A DNA stretch of 64,000 bases from Enemella evansiae (GCA_017255395.1 JAFKDC010000007.1:99623-163622); one strand, 5' to 3'; counted from the stretch's first letter, positions 16,612 to 25,402 are shown. The notes: generated by a model not told the origin, from the letters alone. Translations and numbers: made by a program.

Positions 16612-19161
16612 GTGCAACGCAAGATCAACGTCGGATTTGCCGAGAACTACATTATCCGCCGCGGCCTGACGGCCTTCGTGGTGTCGCTTTTCGTGACCAC
16701 CATCGGCGTGCTCGTGATGGACGTCAGCAAACAGATGGAGTGGCTGTCCTCCTCCTCCTCGGACAACATGCAATGGACGCTGGGCCAGGCAGAGACCGAG
16801 CTTTCGGCGCTGGAGCTGGCCACCTACGCCGCCATGGCCGGGGACAGCGACGGCAGCGCGGGCCTCGAAGAGGTCCGGCTGCGGTTCAATATCTTCTACA
16901 GCCGGATCCAGACCATCACCGACAGCAGCGTGTTCGCTGGCCTGCGCAGCGTCCCCGAGGTTCAGGCGCAACTGGACCAAGTCCTCCTCTGGCGCGACTC
17001 CTGGGTGCCGGTGATCGACGGGCCGGATACCCGGCTGGACGCGCAACTGCCCCGGCTACAGGCGGAAGCCGCCGGAATGCGCGGCGTGGTCCGCAAAACC
17101 GCGCTGGACGGCATCGCCTTTTATGCGCGCTTCGACGATACCCGCCGGACCAGCATCCTCAGCACCCTGCTGCGCATCGGCGTGCTGACCGTCGCGCTTG
17201 TCGCGCTGCTGCTGGTGCTGATCCTGATGCTGGTGCGGCTCGGCCGTCAGCGCGAACTCAGCGCCCAGGCCAACCGCGAAATGCGCGAACGGCTGGAAAC
17301 CATCATCTCGACCTCGCTGGACGCCATCCTGGTGGTCGACCGCGCCGGGCGCATCGTCGAATACAACGGCGCCGCAGAACGCATTTTCGGCCACCGCCGC
17401 AGCGTGGCGATCGGCGCCGACATGGCCACGCTGCTCCTGCCCTATGGCGCGGCGCTGGCGCCCTTCCTCGCCACCGGGTCCGGCACCCGGCAGGCCGAGG
17501 CGCGGCGCCGCGACGGCAGCCTGTTTCCGGTCGATGTCTCCTCGGCCCGGGCGCACAGCCCCCGCGGCGAGATCTTCGTGATCTTCCTGCGCGACATCTC
17601 GACCCGCGTCTCGGACGAGGAAGCCCTGCGCGAGGCCCGCGACCGCGCCATCGCCGGGGAACGCCAGAAGGCGGAGCTGCTGGCGGTCATGAGCCACGAG
17701 ATGCGCACCCCCCTGAACGGCATGCTGGGCTCGCTGGAGCTGTTCGAGGGCGACAACCTGAACCCCCGGCAGAAACGCTTCCTGCGGATCGTCCGGAATT
17801 CCGGTAAGGTGCTGCTGAACCACGTCAACGACGTCCTCGACATCTCGCGGCTGGACGCTGGCAAGATGACGCTGCGCAAGCGGCGCTTCGACCTTGTCGC
17901 GCTGATGGAAGAGATCGTCGAGAACCAGGCCGAGCGCGCGCGCGCGCAGGGCAACCGGATCGTGCTGGCGCCCTCCGACCCGGCCCTGCACACGGTCTAC
18001 AGCGACCCCGACAGGCTGCGGCAGATCCTGCTGAACCTCGTCGGCAACGCGGTCAAGTTCACCCGCGACGGGACCATCACGCTGGAGGTCGATTGCGACG
18101 GCGGGCTGGACGCGGTCGAGTTCCGGGTCATCGACACCGGCATCGGCATCCCCGAGGCCGATCTGGAACGGGTCTTCGGCGACTTCGAGACCATCGACAG
18201 CTCTTATGCGCGCCGCACCACCGGCACCGGGCTGGGACTGGGGATCTCGCGCCGTCTGGCCCGGGCGCTGGGGGGCGATCTTGGCGCCGAAAGCGAGGCG
18301 GGCGAGGGCAGCGTCTTCTGGCTGCACCTTCCCATGGCCCTGCCCGGCGAAAGCCACGCGCCGCAGCCGGCGGCACCGGTCGGCATGCCGGAGGCAGAGC
18401 GGCTGCCGCCTCTTCGCGTGCTGGTGGTCGAAGACAACGAGATCAACCGGCTTGTCGCGCGGGAATTCCTGCACCGCGGCGGCCACAAGGTGACAGAGGC
18501 GCCGGGCGGGGCCGAAGGCGTGGCAGAGGCGGCAAAGACCCGTTTCGACGTCATCCTGATGGACATCTCGATGCCGGGGATGAACGGGATCGAGGCCGCC
18601 CGGGCCATCCGCGAGGGCGGCGGGCTGTCTGCCGATGTGCCGATCGTCGCGACCACCGCCCATGCCCTGGCCGAGGAACGCCGCGCCTTCGAAGAGGCGG
18701 GCATGGTCGGCGTTCTGGTCAAGCCGATCTCTGCCGCTTCGGTGCGCGAGGCGCTGGCAGAGGCGCTGTCGGGCAAATCGCTTTCCGTGGGCGAGGCCGC
18801 GACCAGGGACGCGCCGGTTCTGGACCGCGCGCATCTTGCGGAATTGCAAGAGGACCTGCCCGGGGGGCGCCTTGCCACCGTGCTTGCGACATTCCGCGCC
18901 GAGATGACCAGCTTCCTGGAGGGCATGGTGCCAGAGACCGACCGCGCGGCGCTGGCCGCCGAGGCGCATCGCATGGCCGGCTCTGCCGGGGTTTTCGGCG
19001 CCATGCAGCTGACGCAGCGCCTGCGCGAAGCGCAGGTCTTCGTATCAGAGGCCTCACCGGACGAGGTGACAGAGCTGCGGGCCGCCCTGTCCGCCTGCTG
19101 GTCGGCCGCCGAAGCCGAGCTGCGGGATGCGACAGAGGCGCCGCAGCGGCGCGCCGTCTGA
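16612..19161 (+). CDS. hybrid sensor histidine kinase (PAS-HisKA-HATPase-REC-Hpt)
   Basis: An 849-residue membrane hybrid kinase with a GTG start. TM1 is at about 17-36 and TM2 at about 186-208, flanking a periplasmic helical sensor of ~150 residues. Then come a PAS domain (~225-340), a DHp domain with phospho-His H362 in MSHEMRTPLNG, and a HATPase with N-box NLVGNAVKF and G-boxes DTGIGIP / GTGLGLGIS. A receiver has D651 (ILMDISMPGMNG), and a C-terminal Hpt domain has H786 (EAHRMAGSAGVFG). This is a complete ArcB/BarA-type phosphorelay. The output regulator is probably encoded in trans, perhaps the NarL-type regulator at 15078-15680. Confidence 0.93.
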   Translation: MQRKINVGFAENYIIRRGLTAFVVSLFVTTIGVLVMDVSKQMEWLSSSSSDNMQWTLGQAETELSALELATYAAMAGDSDGSAGLEEVRLRFNIFYSRIQTITDSSVFAGLRSVPEVQAQLDQVLLWRDSWVPVIDGPDTRLDAQLPRLQAEAAGMRGVVRKTALDGIAFYARFDDTRRTSILSTLLRIGVLTVALVALLLVLILMLVRLGRQRELSAQANREMRERLETIISTSLDAILVVDRAGRIVEYNGAAERIFGHRRSVAIGADMATLLLPYGAALAPFLATGSGTRQAEARRRDGSLFPVDVSSARAHSPRGEIFVIFLRDISTRVSDEEALREARDRAIAGERQKAELLAVMSHEMRTPLNGMLGSLELFEGDNLNPRQKRFLRIVRNSGKVLLNHVNDVLDISRLDAGKMTLRKRRFDLVALMEEIVENQAERARAQGNRIVLAPSDPALHTVYSDPDRLRQILLNLVGNAVKFTRDGTITLEVDCDGGLDAVEFRVIDTGIGIPEADLERVFGDFETIDSSYARRTTGTGLGLGISRRLARALGGDLGAESEAGEGSVFWLHLPMALPGESHAPQPAAPVGMPEAERLPPLRVLVVEDNEINRLVAREFLHRGGHKVTEAPGGAEGVAEAAKTRFDVILMDISMPGMNGIEAARAIREGGGLSADVPIVATTAHALAEERRAFEEAGMVGVLVKPISAASVREALAEALSGKSLSVGEAATRDAPVLDRAHLAELQEDLPGGRLATVLATFRAEMTSFLEGMVPETDRAALAAEAHRMAGSAGVFGAMQLTQRLREAQVFVSEASPDEVTELRAALSACWSAAEAELRDATEAPQRRAV

Positions 19162-19210
19162 ACCCGGTGCGCACCACAGCCGATACCACGCGCCTTGACC
19201 GGCGCCCGGC

Positions 19211-19693
19211 TCAGGCCTTGTCGGGCGCCACCACCGCATAGCCACAGCGCGCGGGCTTCAGGTCCAGCAGCGGCGTCCCGTCGAGGCAGTCCAGTCCCCG
19301 CACCACCAGCACGCGCCCCTCGCGTCGCAGAAGCGTGACAATCGACGTTCCGATCGGGTTCGGCCGCAGGGGCGACCGCAACGAGAAGGTGCCGCGCTGC
19401 GCCCCGTCGGACTTCGGCGACTGGGTCAGCAGGTCCCGCCGCGCCTCGTGCAGCCAATACAGCACCTCGATCCGCGCGTGATCCTCGACCGCCAGAAGCG
19501 CGGGTTCATAGGGTGCCGCCACCTCGATCCGGCAGTCCGGCCCCTGCTCTGCGTCGCCGCGCCGGGGGCAGTCGGCCCGGGTGGCAAAGGGCGTGCGGAT
19601 CACACCGACAAAACGCAGCCCGGCGTCGGTCGCCTCTGGCAGGTCGGCGCGAATCTCCCCCGGTCTCCGGGCGTCACCGTGATGGGCCGTCAT
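19211..19693 (-). CDS. trmO: tRNA (N6-threonylcarbamoyladenosine37-N6)-methyltransferase TrmO
   Basis: TsaA/YaeB (UPF0066) family, which methylates t6A37 of tRNA-Thr using SAM. 160 residues from the chosen ATG (MTAHHGDARR). Recognisable blocks are GVIRTPF near the N-terminus, IEVLYWLHEA in the middle, and FSLRSPLRPNPIGTSIVTLL, the family's most conserved stretch; GLDCLDGTPLLDLKP closes the domain. The frame is open upstream but those residues are low-complexity Arg/Pro and unlikely to be translated. It is convergent with the hybrid kinase gene. Confidence 0.88.
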   Translation of the reverse strand: MTAHHGDARRPGEIRADLPEATDAGLRFVGVIRTPFATRADCPRRGDAEQGPDCRIEVAAPYEPALLAVEDHARIEVLYWLHEARRDLLTQSPKSDGAQRGTFSLRSPLRPNPIGTSIVTLLRREGRVLVVRGLDCLDGTPLLDLKPARCGYAVVAPDKA

Positions 19694-19952
19694 CTGCGCC
19701 ACCGCCCTCTGACCTGCCCGCCGCAACCCGCCACATCTCCTGCACCGACGCGGCGAAGGCGCGGGCCAGCGGCCCAGACGCGCCCGGGCAGCGCCACGCC
19801 GCGCCACCCGCCACGGACACGCCAGGCCAGCGGATAGGCATGGGACCGGCCCAGCCCCCGGAACCGGGCAGCCAGTGGGCAGGCCCCCCCCGGCGCCTGG
19901 CCCCCGCCAAAGGACCGACCGGACCGGCGGGGGCGTTTCACGGCAGCGGCGG

Positions 19953-20804
19953 TCACAGGATCACCCGGTGTTCGGCCTGCCCGCGCAGGCCCGGCTCCAG
20001 CGTGAAGGTACAGCCTGCCAGCCGGTCCCCTGCCGGGCGCCCCTCTGCCGCCGATGTCACGAACAGCCGGGACAGCTCCGCCCCGCCGAAGGCCGGGCAG
20101 GTGGTCTGCGGGGTCGGCAGATCCAGCGCCCGAACAAAGCGACCCTCCGGGTCGTAGCAGGCCACCCGGCCCGCCCCCCATTGCGCCGACCACAGGTTGC
20201 CCTGCGCGTCGATCACCGCGCCGTCCGGGTTCAGCCCCTCGCCGCTCAGATCCAGCCAGGGAAAGGGGGTGTCCTTGGGCCAGCCCTCGGCATCGAGGGC
20301 GACGCGCTGGATCACCCCCGTGGGCAGGTCGGTGAAAAAGGCAAACTGTCCGTCCGGCGAGAAGCAGGTGGCGTTGGGAATGCTGATGCCGGGATAGAGC
20401 ACCCGCAGTTCACCCCGGTAATATCGGTAGATTGCACCCGCGCCCGCTTCGCCCGCGTGGCCCATCGTGCCGATCCAGAAGCCGCCATAAGGGTCCGCCC
20501 GCCCGTCGTTCGACCGCGTGCCCGGGTTGTCCGCCTCCAGCGGCACAAGGCCGTCTGCCGTCCCGGTCGCGAGATCGAACAGGCAGAGGTCCGTCTCGGT
20601 CGCGACCAGCAGCCGGTCCCGGTCCACCCAGCCCGCGGCAGAGGCGGCACGATCCAGCGGCCATGACCGCTCTGCGCTGCCGTCGTGCTCGAACAGCCGG
20701 TGGCCGAGGATATCGAACCAGAACAGCGTCTGCCTTTCGGGGTGCCACAGGGGGCCCTCGCCCAGCGTGCATTTCGTGCGCGACAGCAAGCCGTGATCCG
20801 TCAT
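19953..20804 (-). CDS. SMP-30/gluconolactonase/LRE-family lactonase
   Basis: A six-bladed beta-propeller lactonase of 283 residues. LGEGPLWHPE carries the metal-ligand Glu near the N-terminus, NATCFSPDG the metal-ligand Asn, and NPDGAVIDAQGNLWSA the general-base Asp. Members hydrolyse sugar lactones such as gluconolactone or arabinolactone; which one is not evident, and there is no sugar catabolic operon beside it. The start at 20804 follows a good GGGGAGGGAACG ribosome-binding stretch, which rules out the longer frame. Divergent from the small RAM-domain gene. Confidence 0.88.
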   Translation of the reverse strand: MTDHGLLSRTKCTLGEGPLWHPERQTLFWFDILGHRLFEHDGSAERSWPLDRAASAAGWVDRDRLLVATETDLCLFDLATGTADGLVPLEADNPGTRSNDGRADPYGGFWIGTMGHAGEAGAGAIYRYYRGELRVLYPGISIPNATCFSPDGQFAFFTDLPTGVIQRVALDAEGWPKDTPFPWLDLSGEGLNPDGAVIDAQGNLWSAQWGAGRVACYDPEGRFVRALDLPTPQTTCPAFGGAELSRLFVTSAAEGRPAGDRLAGCTFTLEPGLRGQAEHRVIL

Positions 20805-21021
20805 CGTTCCCTCCCCGGTGTCGCGGCCCATGCTGATCCGGCCCGGCCCGGGGCGCAAGGCCCACCCGCGCCGATGTGCCGTAATGCGGCGGGCCGGGGG
20901 CCGGACAGGGCGGCGGCCCCGGACGGGCCGGACAACGCAGCGGCAAACTTCGCGCGGCAAGGGGCTGGATTCGCGCACCGTTTTCAGGTCAAGTCAGGCC
21001 GCAAGCCGCAGGGAGGCCCTT

Positions 21022-21258
21022 ATGAATTGCGTTTTCGTCCAGATCCGGTGCACACCCGGCACCGCCTATCGCGTCGCCAAGGACATCACGCTGCGCGAGA
21101 TCCACTCGGAACTCTATTCGACCAGCGGCGAATTCGACCTTCTGCTGAAGCTCTACATCCCCGCCGGGGATGACGTGGGCAAGTTCATCAACGACAACCT
21201 TCTGGACATCGCCGGGATCGAACGGACCCTGACGACACTGACATTCCGCGCCTTCTGA
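21022..21258 (+). CDS. stand-alone Lrp/AsnC ligand-binding (RAM) domain protein
   Basis: A 78-residue protein corresponding only to the C-terminal RAM domain of Lrp/AsnC regulators, with no helix-turn-helix. Visible features are the strand CVFVQIRCTPG, the helix RVAKDITLREIHSELYSTSG and the strand FDLLLKLYIP, ending ERTLTTLTFRAF. RAM domains bind amino acids at dimer interfaces. It lies 35 bp upstream of an amino-acid-type ABC substrate-binding protein gene on the same strand, so it may report on the importer's cargo (inference). The start is supported by GGGAGG upstream. Confidence 0.88.
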   Translation: MNCVFVQIRCTPGTAYRVAKDITLREIHSELYSTSGEFDLLLKLYIPAGDDVGKFINDNLLDIAGIERTLTTLTFRAF

Positions 21259-21293
21259 CCGGCGCAGGACAGATAAAAAACGGGGAGACAGAC

Positions 21294-22430
21294 ATGACCG
21301 CATTCCGCAGCCTCGCCATGGGCACAGCCCTTGCCGCGCTGACCGCCGCCACCGCCTCTGCCGAGGTCAAGGTCGGCATGATCACCACGCTCTCCGGCGG
21401 CGGCGCCGGTCTGGGCATCGACACCCGCGACGGCTTTATGCTGGCGATCGAGGGCGCGGACCGCGACGACGTCGAGGTGGTGATCGAGGACGACCAGCAG
21501 AAGCCCGAGATCGCGGTGCAGTTGGCCGACAAGATGATCCAGTCCGACAAGGTCGACGTTCTGACCGGCATCGTCTGGTCGAACCTCGCCATGGCGGTCG
21601 TTCCGGCGGCGACGGCGCAGGGGCTGTTCTACCTCTCCACCAACGCGGCCCCGGCGCAGCTGGCCGGAGCGGGCTGCAACCCGAACTATTTCTCGGTCTC
21701 CTACCAGAACGACAACCTGCACGAGGGCGCGGGCGCCTATGTGGCCAAGGCGGGCTTCACCAAGCCCTTCATCCTCGCGCCCAACTACCCGGCGGGCCAC
21801 GACAGCCTGAACGGCTTCAAGCGCTTCTACGAGGGCGAACTTGCGGGCGAGATCTACACCACGCTGGGCCAGACCGACTATGCCGCCGAAATCGCGCAGA
21901 TCCGCGCCTCGGGGGCGGATTCAGTCTTCTTCTTCCTGCCCGGCGGCATGGGCATCTCTTTCCTGAAGCAATACGCGGATTCGGGTGTGGACCTGCCGCT
22001 GGTCGGGCCCGCGTTCTCCTTCGATCAGGGCATCCTGCAGGCGGTGGGCGACGCGGCGCTGGGGGTGAAGAACACCTCGTCCTGGTCCAAGGACCTCGAC
22101 AACGCGGCCAACGCCGCCTTCGTCGCGGCCTTTCAGGAGAAATACGACCGCCTGCCCTCGATCTACGCGGCGCAGGGCTATGACACCGCGAACCTGCTGC
22201 TCTCCGCCATCGACACGGCCGAGGGCGATGCCGATGCCTTCCGCGCGGCGCTGAAGGCGGCGGACTTCGCCTCTGTCCGGGGGGATTTCTCCTTCGCGGC
22301 GAACAACCACCCGATCCAGGACATCTACGTGCGCGAGGTGATCAGGGAAGGCGGCGTGCTGACCAACAGGATCGTCGAGACCGCCATCGAGGACCGCGAC
22401 AACGCCTATCTCGACCAGTGCAAGATGTGA
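21294..22430 (+). CDS. LIV/HAAT-family ABC transporter substrate-binding protein
   Basis: A 378-residue periplasmic binding protein (type 1 fold, Leu/Ile/Val-BP-like) with a Sec signal (MTAFRSLAMGTALAALTAATASA, cleaved near residue 23). Mature start EVKVGMITTLSGGGAG; further typical blocks are IVWSNLAMAVVPAATAQG and FILAPNYPAGHDSLNGFK. First structural component of a complete importer (22518-26085). The ligand is not certain: branched-chain amino acids or aromatic acids are both possible in this family. The gene is followed by three consecutive hairpins that probably stabilise its mRNA relative to the permease genes. Confidence 0.92.
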   Translation: MTAFRSLAMGTALAALTAATASAEVKVGMITTLSGGGAGLGIDTRDGFMLAIEGADRDDVEVVIEDDQQKPEIAVQLADKMIQSDKVDVLTGIVWSNLAMAVVPAATAQGLFYLSTNAAPAQLAGAGCNPNYFSVSYQNDNLHEGAGAYVAKAGFTKPFILAPNYPAGHDSLNGFKRFYEGELAGEIYTTLGQTDYAAEIAQIRASGADSVFFFLPGGMGISFLKQYADSGVDLPLVGPAFSFDQGILQAVGDAALGVKNTSSWSKDLDNAANAAFVAAFQEKYDRLPSIYAAQGYDTANLLLSAIDTAEGDADAFRAALKAADFASVRGDFSFAANNHPIQDIYVREVIREGGVLTNRIVETAIEDRDNAYLDQCKM

Positions 22431-22435
22431 GCCGC

Positions 22436-22501
22436 AAAGTCCTTCGAAGGACTTTGAAAAATCCTTGGAAGGATTTTGGTCCCGCCGGGAGGCTGGCGGG
22501 A
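22436..22501 (+). repeat. three consecutive hairpins between the binding-protein and permease genes
   Basis: Hairpin 1 is the perfect 20-nt palindrome AAAGTCCTTCGAAGGACTTT (22436-22455). Hairpin 2 is AAAATCCTT-GG-AAGGATTTT (22458-22477). Hairpin 3 is TCCCGCC / GGCGGGA (22480-22501). They start six bases after the binding-protein stop codon. Intercistronic hairpins at this position commonly protect the upstream message from 3' exonucleases. Confidence 0.8.
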
Positions 22502-22517
22502 CATCCGGAATGAGACC

Positions 22518-23438
22518 ATGACCCTGACCCTTCTCGCCGAGCAGGTCCTCAACGGCCTGCAATCCGGCATCATGCTGTTCCTCATGGCCGCCGGCCTGAC
22601 GCTGATCTTCGGCGTCATGGGGCTGATCAACCTCGCCCATGGCTCGCTTTACATGGTGGGTGCCTTCTGCGCGGCGGCGGTTTCCGCGGCGACGGGGTCG
22701 TTCCTGCTGGGGCTGGTGGCGGCGCTCGCGGGGGCGGCGGCCATGGGCGCGCTGATCGAGCGGCTGGTGATCCGCCGCCTCTACGCCCGCGACCACCTCG
22801 ACCAGGTCCTGGCCACCTTCGCCCTGATCCTGATCTTCTCCGAGGGCACGCGCTGGCTCTTCGGCTCCTTCCCGCTGTACCTCGACGTGCCCGCGGCGCT
22901 GTCCGGTCCCGTCACCCTGCCGGGCGGCATCCAGTATCCGCTCTACCGGCTGACGCTGATCGTGGTCGGCCTTGTGGTGGCGGCGGGCCTGTTCTGGCTG
23001 ATCGGGCGCACCCGGCTGGGCGTGCAGATCCGCGCCGGAGAGAACGACCGCGAGATGATCGCGGCGCTGGGGGTGGACATCGACCGGCTCTACACGCTGG
23101 TCTTCGCGCTGGGGGCGGCGCTGGCCGGTCTGGCGGGCGCGCTGGTGGGTGTGTTGCAATCGGTGCAGGTGGGCATGGGAGAGCCGGTGCTGATCCTGGC
23201 CTTCGTGACCATCGTGATCGGCGGCATCGGATCGATCCGCGGCGCGCTGGTGGGCGCGATCCTCGTGGCGCTGACCGACACGCTGGGGGGGCTGTTCCTG
23301 CCCGAGCTTTTCAAGCTGGTGCTGCCGCCCGCAGAGGCGACGCAGACCGGCGGCGCGCTGGCAGCCATGGCGATCTACGTCCTGATGGCCGGGGTTCTGA
23401 TCTGGAAGCCCACCGGGTTGTTCGGAGCACGGGCATGA
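22518..23438 (+). CDS. livH: branched-chain amino acid ABC transporter permease (LivH type)
   Basis: A 306-residue polytopic inner-membrane permease. The N-terminus MTLTLLAEQVLNGLQSGIML and the segment GLTLIFGVMGLINLAHGSLYMVGAF are signatures of LivH proteins. A cytoplasmic coupling loop (RAGENDREMIAALGVDIDRLY) precedes the last helices. The start is chosen at the ATG giving MTLT, since the longer frame runs into hairpin 3. First permease of the importer, 87 bp downstream of the binding protein gene. Confidence 0.93.
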   Translation: MTLTLLAEQVLNGLQSGIMLFLMAAGLTLIFGVMGLINLAHGSLYMVGAFCAAAVSAATGSFLLGLVAALAGAAAMGALIERLVIRRLYARDHLDQVLATFALILIFSEGTRWLFGSFPLYLDVPAALSGPVTLPGGIQYPLYRLTLIVVGLVVAAGLFWLIGRTRLGVQIRAGENDREMIAALGVDIDRLYTLVFALGAALAGLAGALVGVLQSVQVGMGEPVLILAFVTIVIGGIGSIRGALVGAILVALTDTLGGLFLPELFKLVLPPAEATQTGGALAAMAIYVLMAGVLIWKPTGLFGARA

Positions 23439-23500
23439 GGGGTTTGGTGCCTGGCGCGGGCCGGTTGGGGGGCGTTTCCGTGCCCTCCGCGCGCCGGGCG

Positions 23501-23630
23501 CTGTCCGGCAGCGGTTGGAGGGGTGGCCTTTTCGACAGAGGTCGAAGGATGGTCCTGTCCGGCAGCGGTTGGAGGGGGCGCTGCCCCCGCCGCTGCGCGG
23601 CTCCCCCGGGATATTTCCGGACAGAAGAAA
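23501..23630. repeat. livH-livM spacer: 23-bp direct repeat plus dispersed GATATTT motif, copy C
   Basis: CTGTCCGGCAGCGGTTGGAG plus GGG occurs at 23501-23523 and again at 23555-23577 (54-bp offset). It is followed by a G/C palindrome and the core CCCGGGATATTTCCGGACAG then AAGAAA at 23605-23630. The 238-bp spacer is open in one frame, but its translation is repetitive and non-protein-like, so I read it as repeat DNA inside the operon. Confidence 0.75.
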
Positions 23631-23676
23631 GCGGGCGGTGCTTCGACAAGGGCCTTGCTGCAGGAGAGGCGCGGGT

Positions 23677-24660
23677 ATGAGCCGAGAGACGCTGTTGAAT
23701 GCCGCGATCCTGCTGGGGCTGGTGGCGGTGCCGCTTTGGGCGCATCTGTCGGACGAGCCCTTCACCGTCACGCTGGCGACGCGGGCGGCGATCCTTGCGC
23801 TGGCCGCCGTGGGGCTGAACATCGCGCTGGGGATCGGCGGGATGGTCTCGCTGGGCCATGCGGCCTTCTTCGGGATCGGCGGCTATGCCATGGGCATCCT
23901 TGCCTTCCACGCGCAGAGTTACACACCGGTGGCCGAGTGGCCCCTTGTGGTGCCGGGAACGAAGTCGATGCCGGTGATCTGGCTGGTGGCCGTGGCGGCC
24001 TCGGGGCTGGCGGCCTTCCTGATCGGGCTTCTGAGCCTGCGCACGGGCGGCGTCTATTTCATCATGATCACGCTGGCCTTCGGGCAGATGTTCTATTTCT
24101 TCACCATCAGCTGGGGCACCTATGGCGGTGAGTACGGCATGTCGATCTACCTGCGGAACGGTTTTCCCGGGCTGAACACGCTGGTGCCGATCCAGTTCTA
24201 CGGGCTGTGCCTCGGGGCGCTGCTGCTGGTGCTGGGCCTGACCGCCCTGCTGCGCCGCTCCGCCTTCGGCCTGGCCCTGAACGCCGCCCGGCAGGCGCCC
24301 GAGCGGGCGCAGGCGGTGGGGCTGGATCCCTACCGGCTGCGGCTGGCGGGCTTCACCCTGTCGGGCGCGGTGACCGGGCTGGCGGGGGCGCTTTACGCCG
24401 ACCTCAACCGCTTCGTCTCGCCGTCGATGTTCAGCTGGCAGCTGTCGGGCGAGCTGATCGTCTTCGTCATCCTCGGCGGCACGGCACGGCTGTTCGGGCC
24501 GGTGGTCGGCGCCGTGGTCTTCGTGGTGCTGGAGCATGTACTGGGCGGGGTCACCGAGTTCTGGCACATCTGGTTCGGGCTGATCCTGCTGCTGGTCGTG
24601 CTGTTCGGCAAGGGCGGGCTGATCGGGCTGATCGCCGGGCGGGCGCGGACCCATGGCTGA
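23677..24660 (+). CDS. livM: branched-chain amino acid ABC transporter permease (LivM type)
   Basis: A 327-residue permease with about 9-10 hydrophobic segments. LivM signatures are LAAVGLNIALGIGGMVSLGHAA near residue 40 and the coupling loop LNAARQAPERAQAVGLDPYRLRL. Start at MSRETLLNAA, preceded by CAGGAGAGG. Its stop overlaps the start of livG by 8 bp. It is separated from livH by an unusually long repeat-bearing spacer. Confidence 0.92.
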   Translation: MSRETLLNAAILLGLVAVPLWAHLSDEPFTVTLATRAAILALAAVGLNIALGIGGMVSLGHAAFFGIGGYAMGILAFHAQSYTPVAEWPLVVPGTKSMPVIWLVAVAASGLAAFLIGLLSLRTGGVYFIMITLAFGQMFYFFTISWGTYGGEYGMSIYLRNGFPGLNTLVPIQFYGLCLGALLLVLGLTALLRRSAFGLALNAARQAPERAQAVGLDPYRLRLAGFTLSGAVTGLAGALYADLNRFVSPSMFSWQLSGELIVFVILGGTARLFGPVVGAVVFVVLEHVLGGVTEFWHIWFGLILLLVVLFGKGGLIGLIAGRARTHG

Positions 24661-25402
24661 GCCGGTTCTGGAAACCCGCGGGCTGGTGCGCCGCTTCGGC
24701 GCCCTGACGGCGACGGACGGGGTATCGATCACCCTGCGCCCCGGCGAGATCCATGCGGTGATCGGGCCAAACGGCGCCGGCAAGTCGACCCTGATCGCGC
24801 AGATCTGCGGCACGCTGGCGCCGGACGCAGGGTCGGTCTGGCTGGCGGGCCGCGATGTGACGGCCCAGGCCGCGCCGGCCCGCGCCCGCGCCGGGCTGGC
24901 GCGGACCTTCCAGGTCAGCCGCCTGGCGCTGGAGGACAGCGTGCTGGAAAACGTGCTGCTGGGCGCCGTGGGGGCCGCCGGGGCCGCGCGGCATCCCTTC
25001 CGCCCGGTCCTGCGCAACCGCTCACTGCGCGCGCGGGCCGAGGCGGCGCTGGCGCGGGTGGGTCTGGAGGCGCAGGCCGCCACCCCGGCCGCCGATCTGT
25101 CGCACGGGCAGCGGCGGCTGCTGGAGGTCGCGGTCGCCCTGACGCTTTCGCCCCGCGCCTTTGTCATGGACGAGCCCATGGCGGGCCTCGGGGCCGAGGG
25201 CTCTGCCATGCTGACGGGCCTGCTGGACGGGCTGCGCGCCGAGGCGCCGATCCTGCTGGTCGAACACGACATGGACGCGGTCTTTGCCCTTGCGGACCGG
25301 ATTTCCGTGCTGGTCTACGGCAAGGTCATCGCCTCGGGCACCGTCGCCGAGATCCGCGCCGACCGGGCCGTGGGCGAGGCCTACCTGGGGGATGCATCGT
25401 GA
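24653..25402 (+). CDS. livG: branched-chain amino acid ABC transporter ATP-binding protein (LivG type)
   Basis: A 249-residue ABC ATPase: Walker A GPNGAGKS, LivG-type Q-loop and helical region (GLARTFQVSRLALEDSVLENV), signature LSHGQRRLLEVA, Walker B FVMDEPMAGL, H-loop VEHDMDAV. The LSHGQ signature and C-terminal RADRAVGEAYLG are usual for LivG. The start overlaps the livM end and the end overlaps livF by 4 bp (GTGA), so the genes are translationally coupled. Confidence 0.93.
   Translation: MAEPVLETRGLVRRFGALTATDGVSITLRPGEIHAVIGPNGAGKSTLIAQICGTLAPDAGSVWLAGRDVTAQAAPARARAGLARTFQVSRLALEDSVLENVLLGAVGAAGAARHPFRPVLRNRSLRARAEAALARVGLEAQAATPAADLSHGQRRLLEVAVALTLSPRAFVMDEPMAGLGAEGSAMLTGLLDGLRAEAPILLVEHDMDAVFALADRISVLVYGKVIASGTVAEIRADRAVGEAYLGDAS

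Noticed and set aside
17056..18969. 637-codon minus-strand frame opposite the hybrid kinase
   Set aside because: Shadow of a kinase with all catalytic motifs intact; composition is His/Gln/Gly-rich as expected for a complement.
19674..19910. 78-codon minus-strand ORF between trmO and the SMP-30 gene
   Set aside because: Overlaps the trmO start, low complexity, no family resemblance; treated as non-coding spacer.
23435..23680. 81-codon ORF between livH and livM
   Set aside because: It is the translation of the direct repeat and the dispersed motif; no protein-like pattern.
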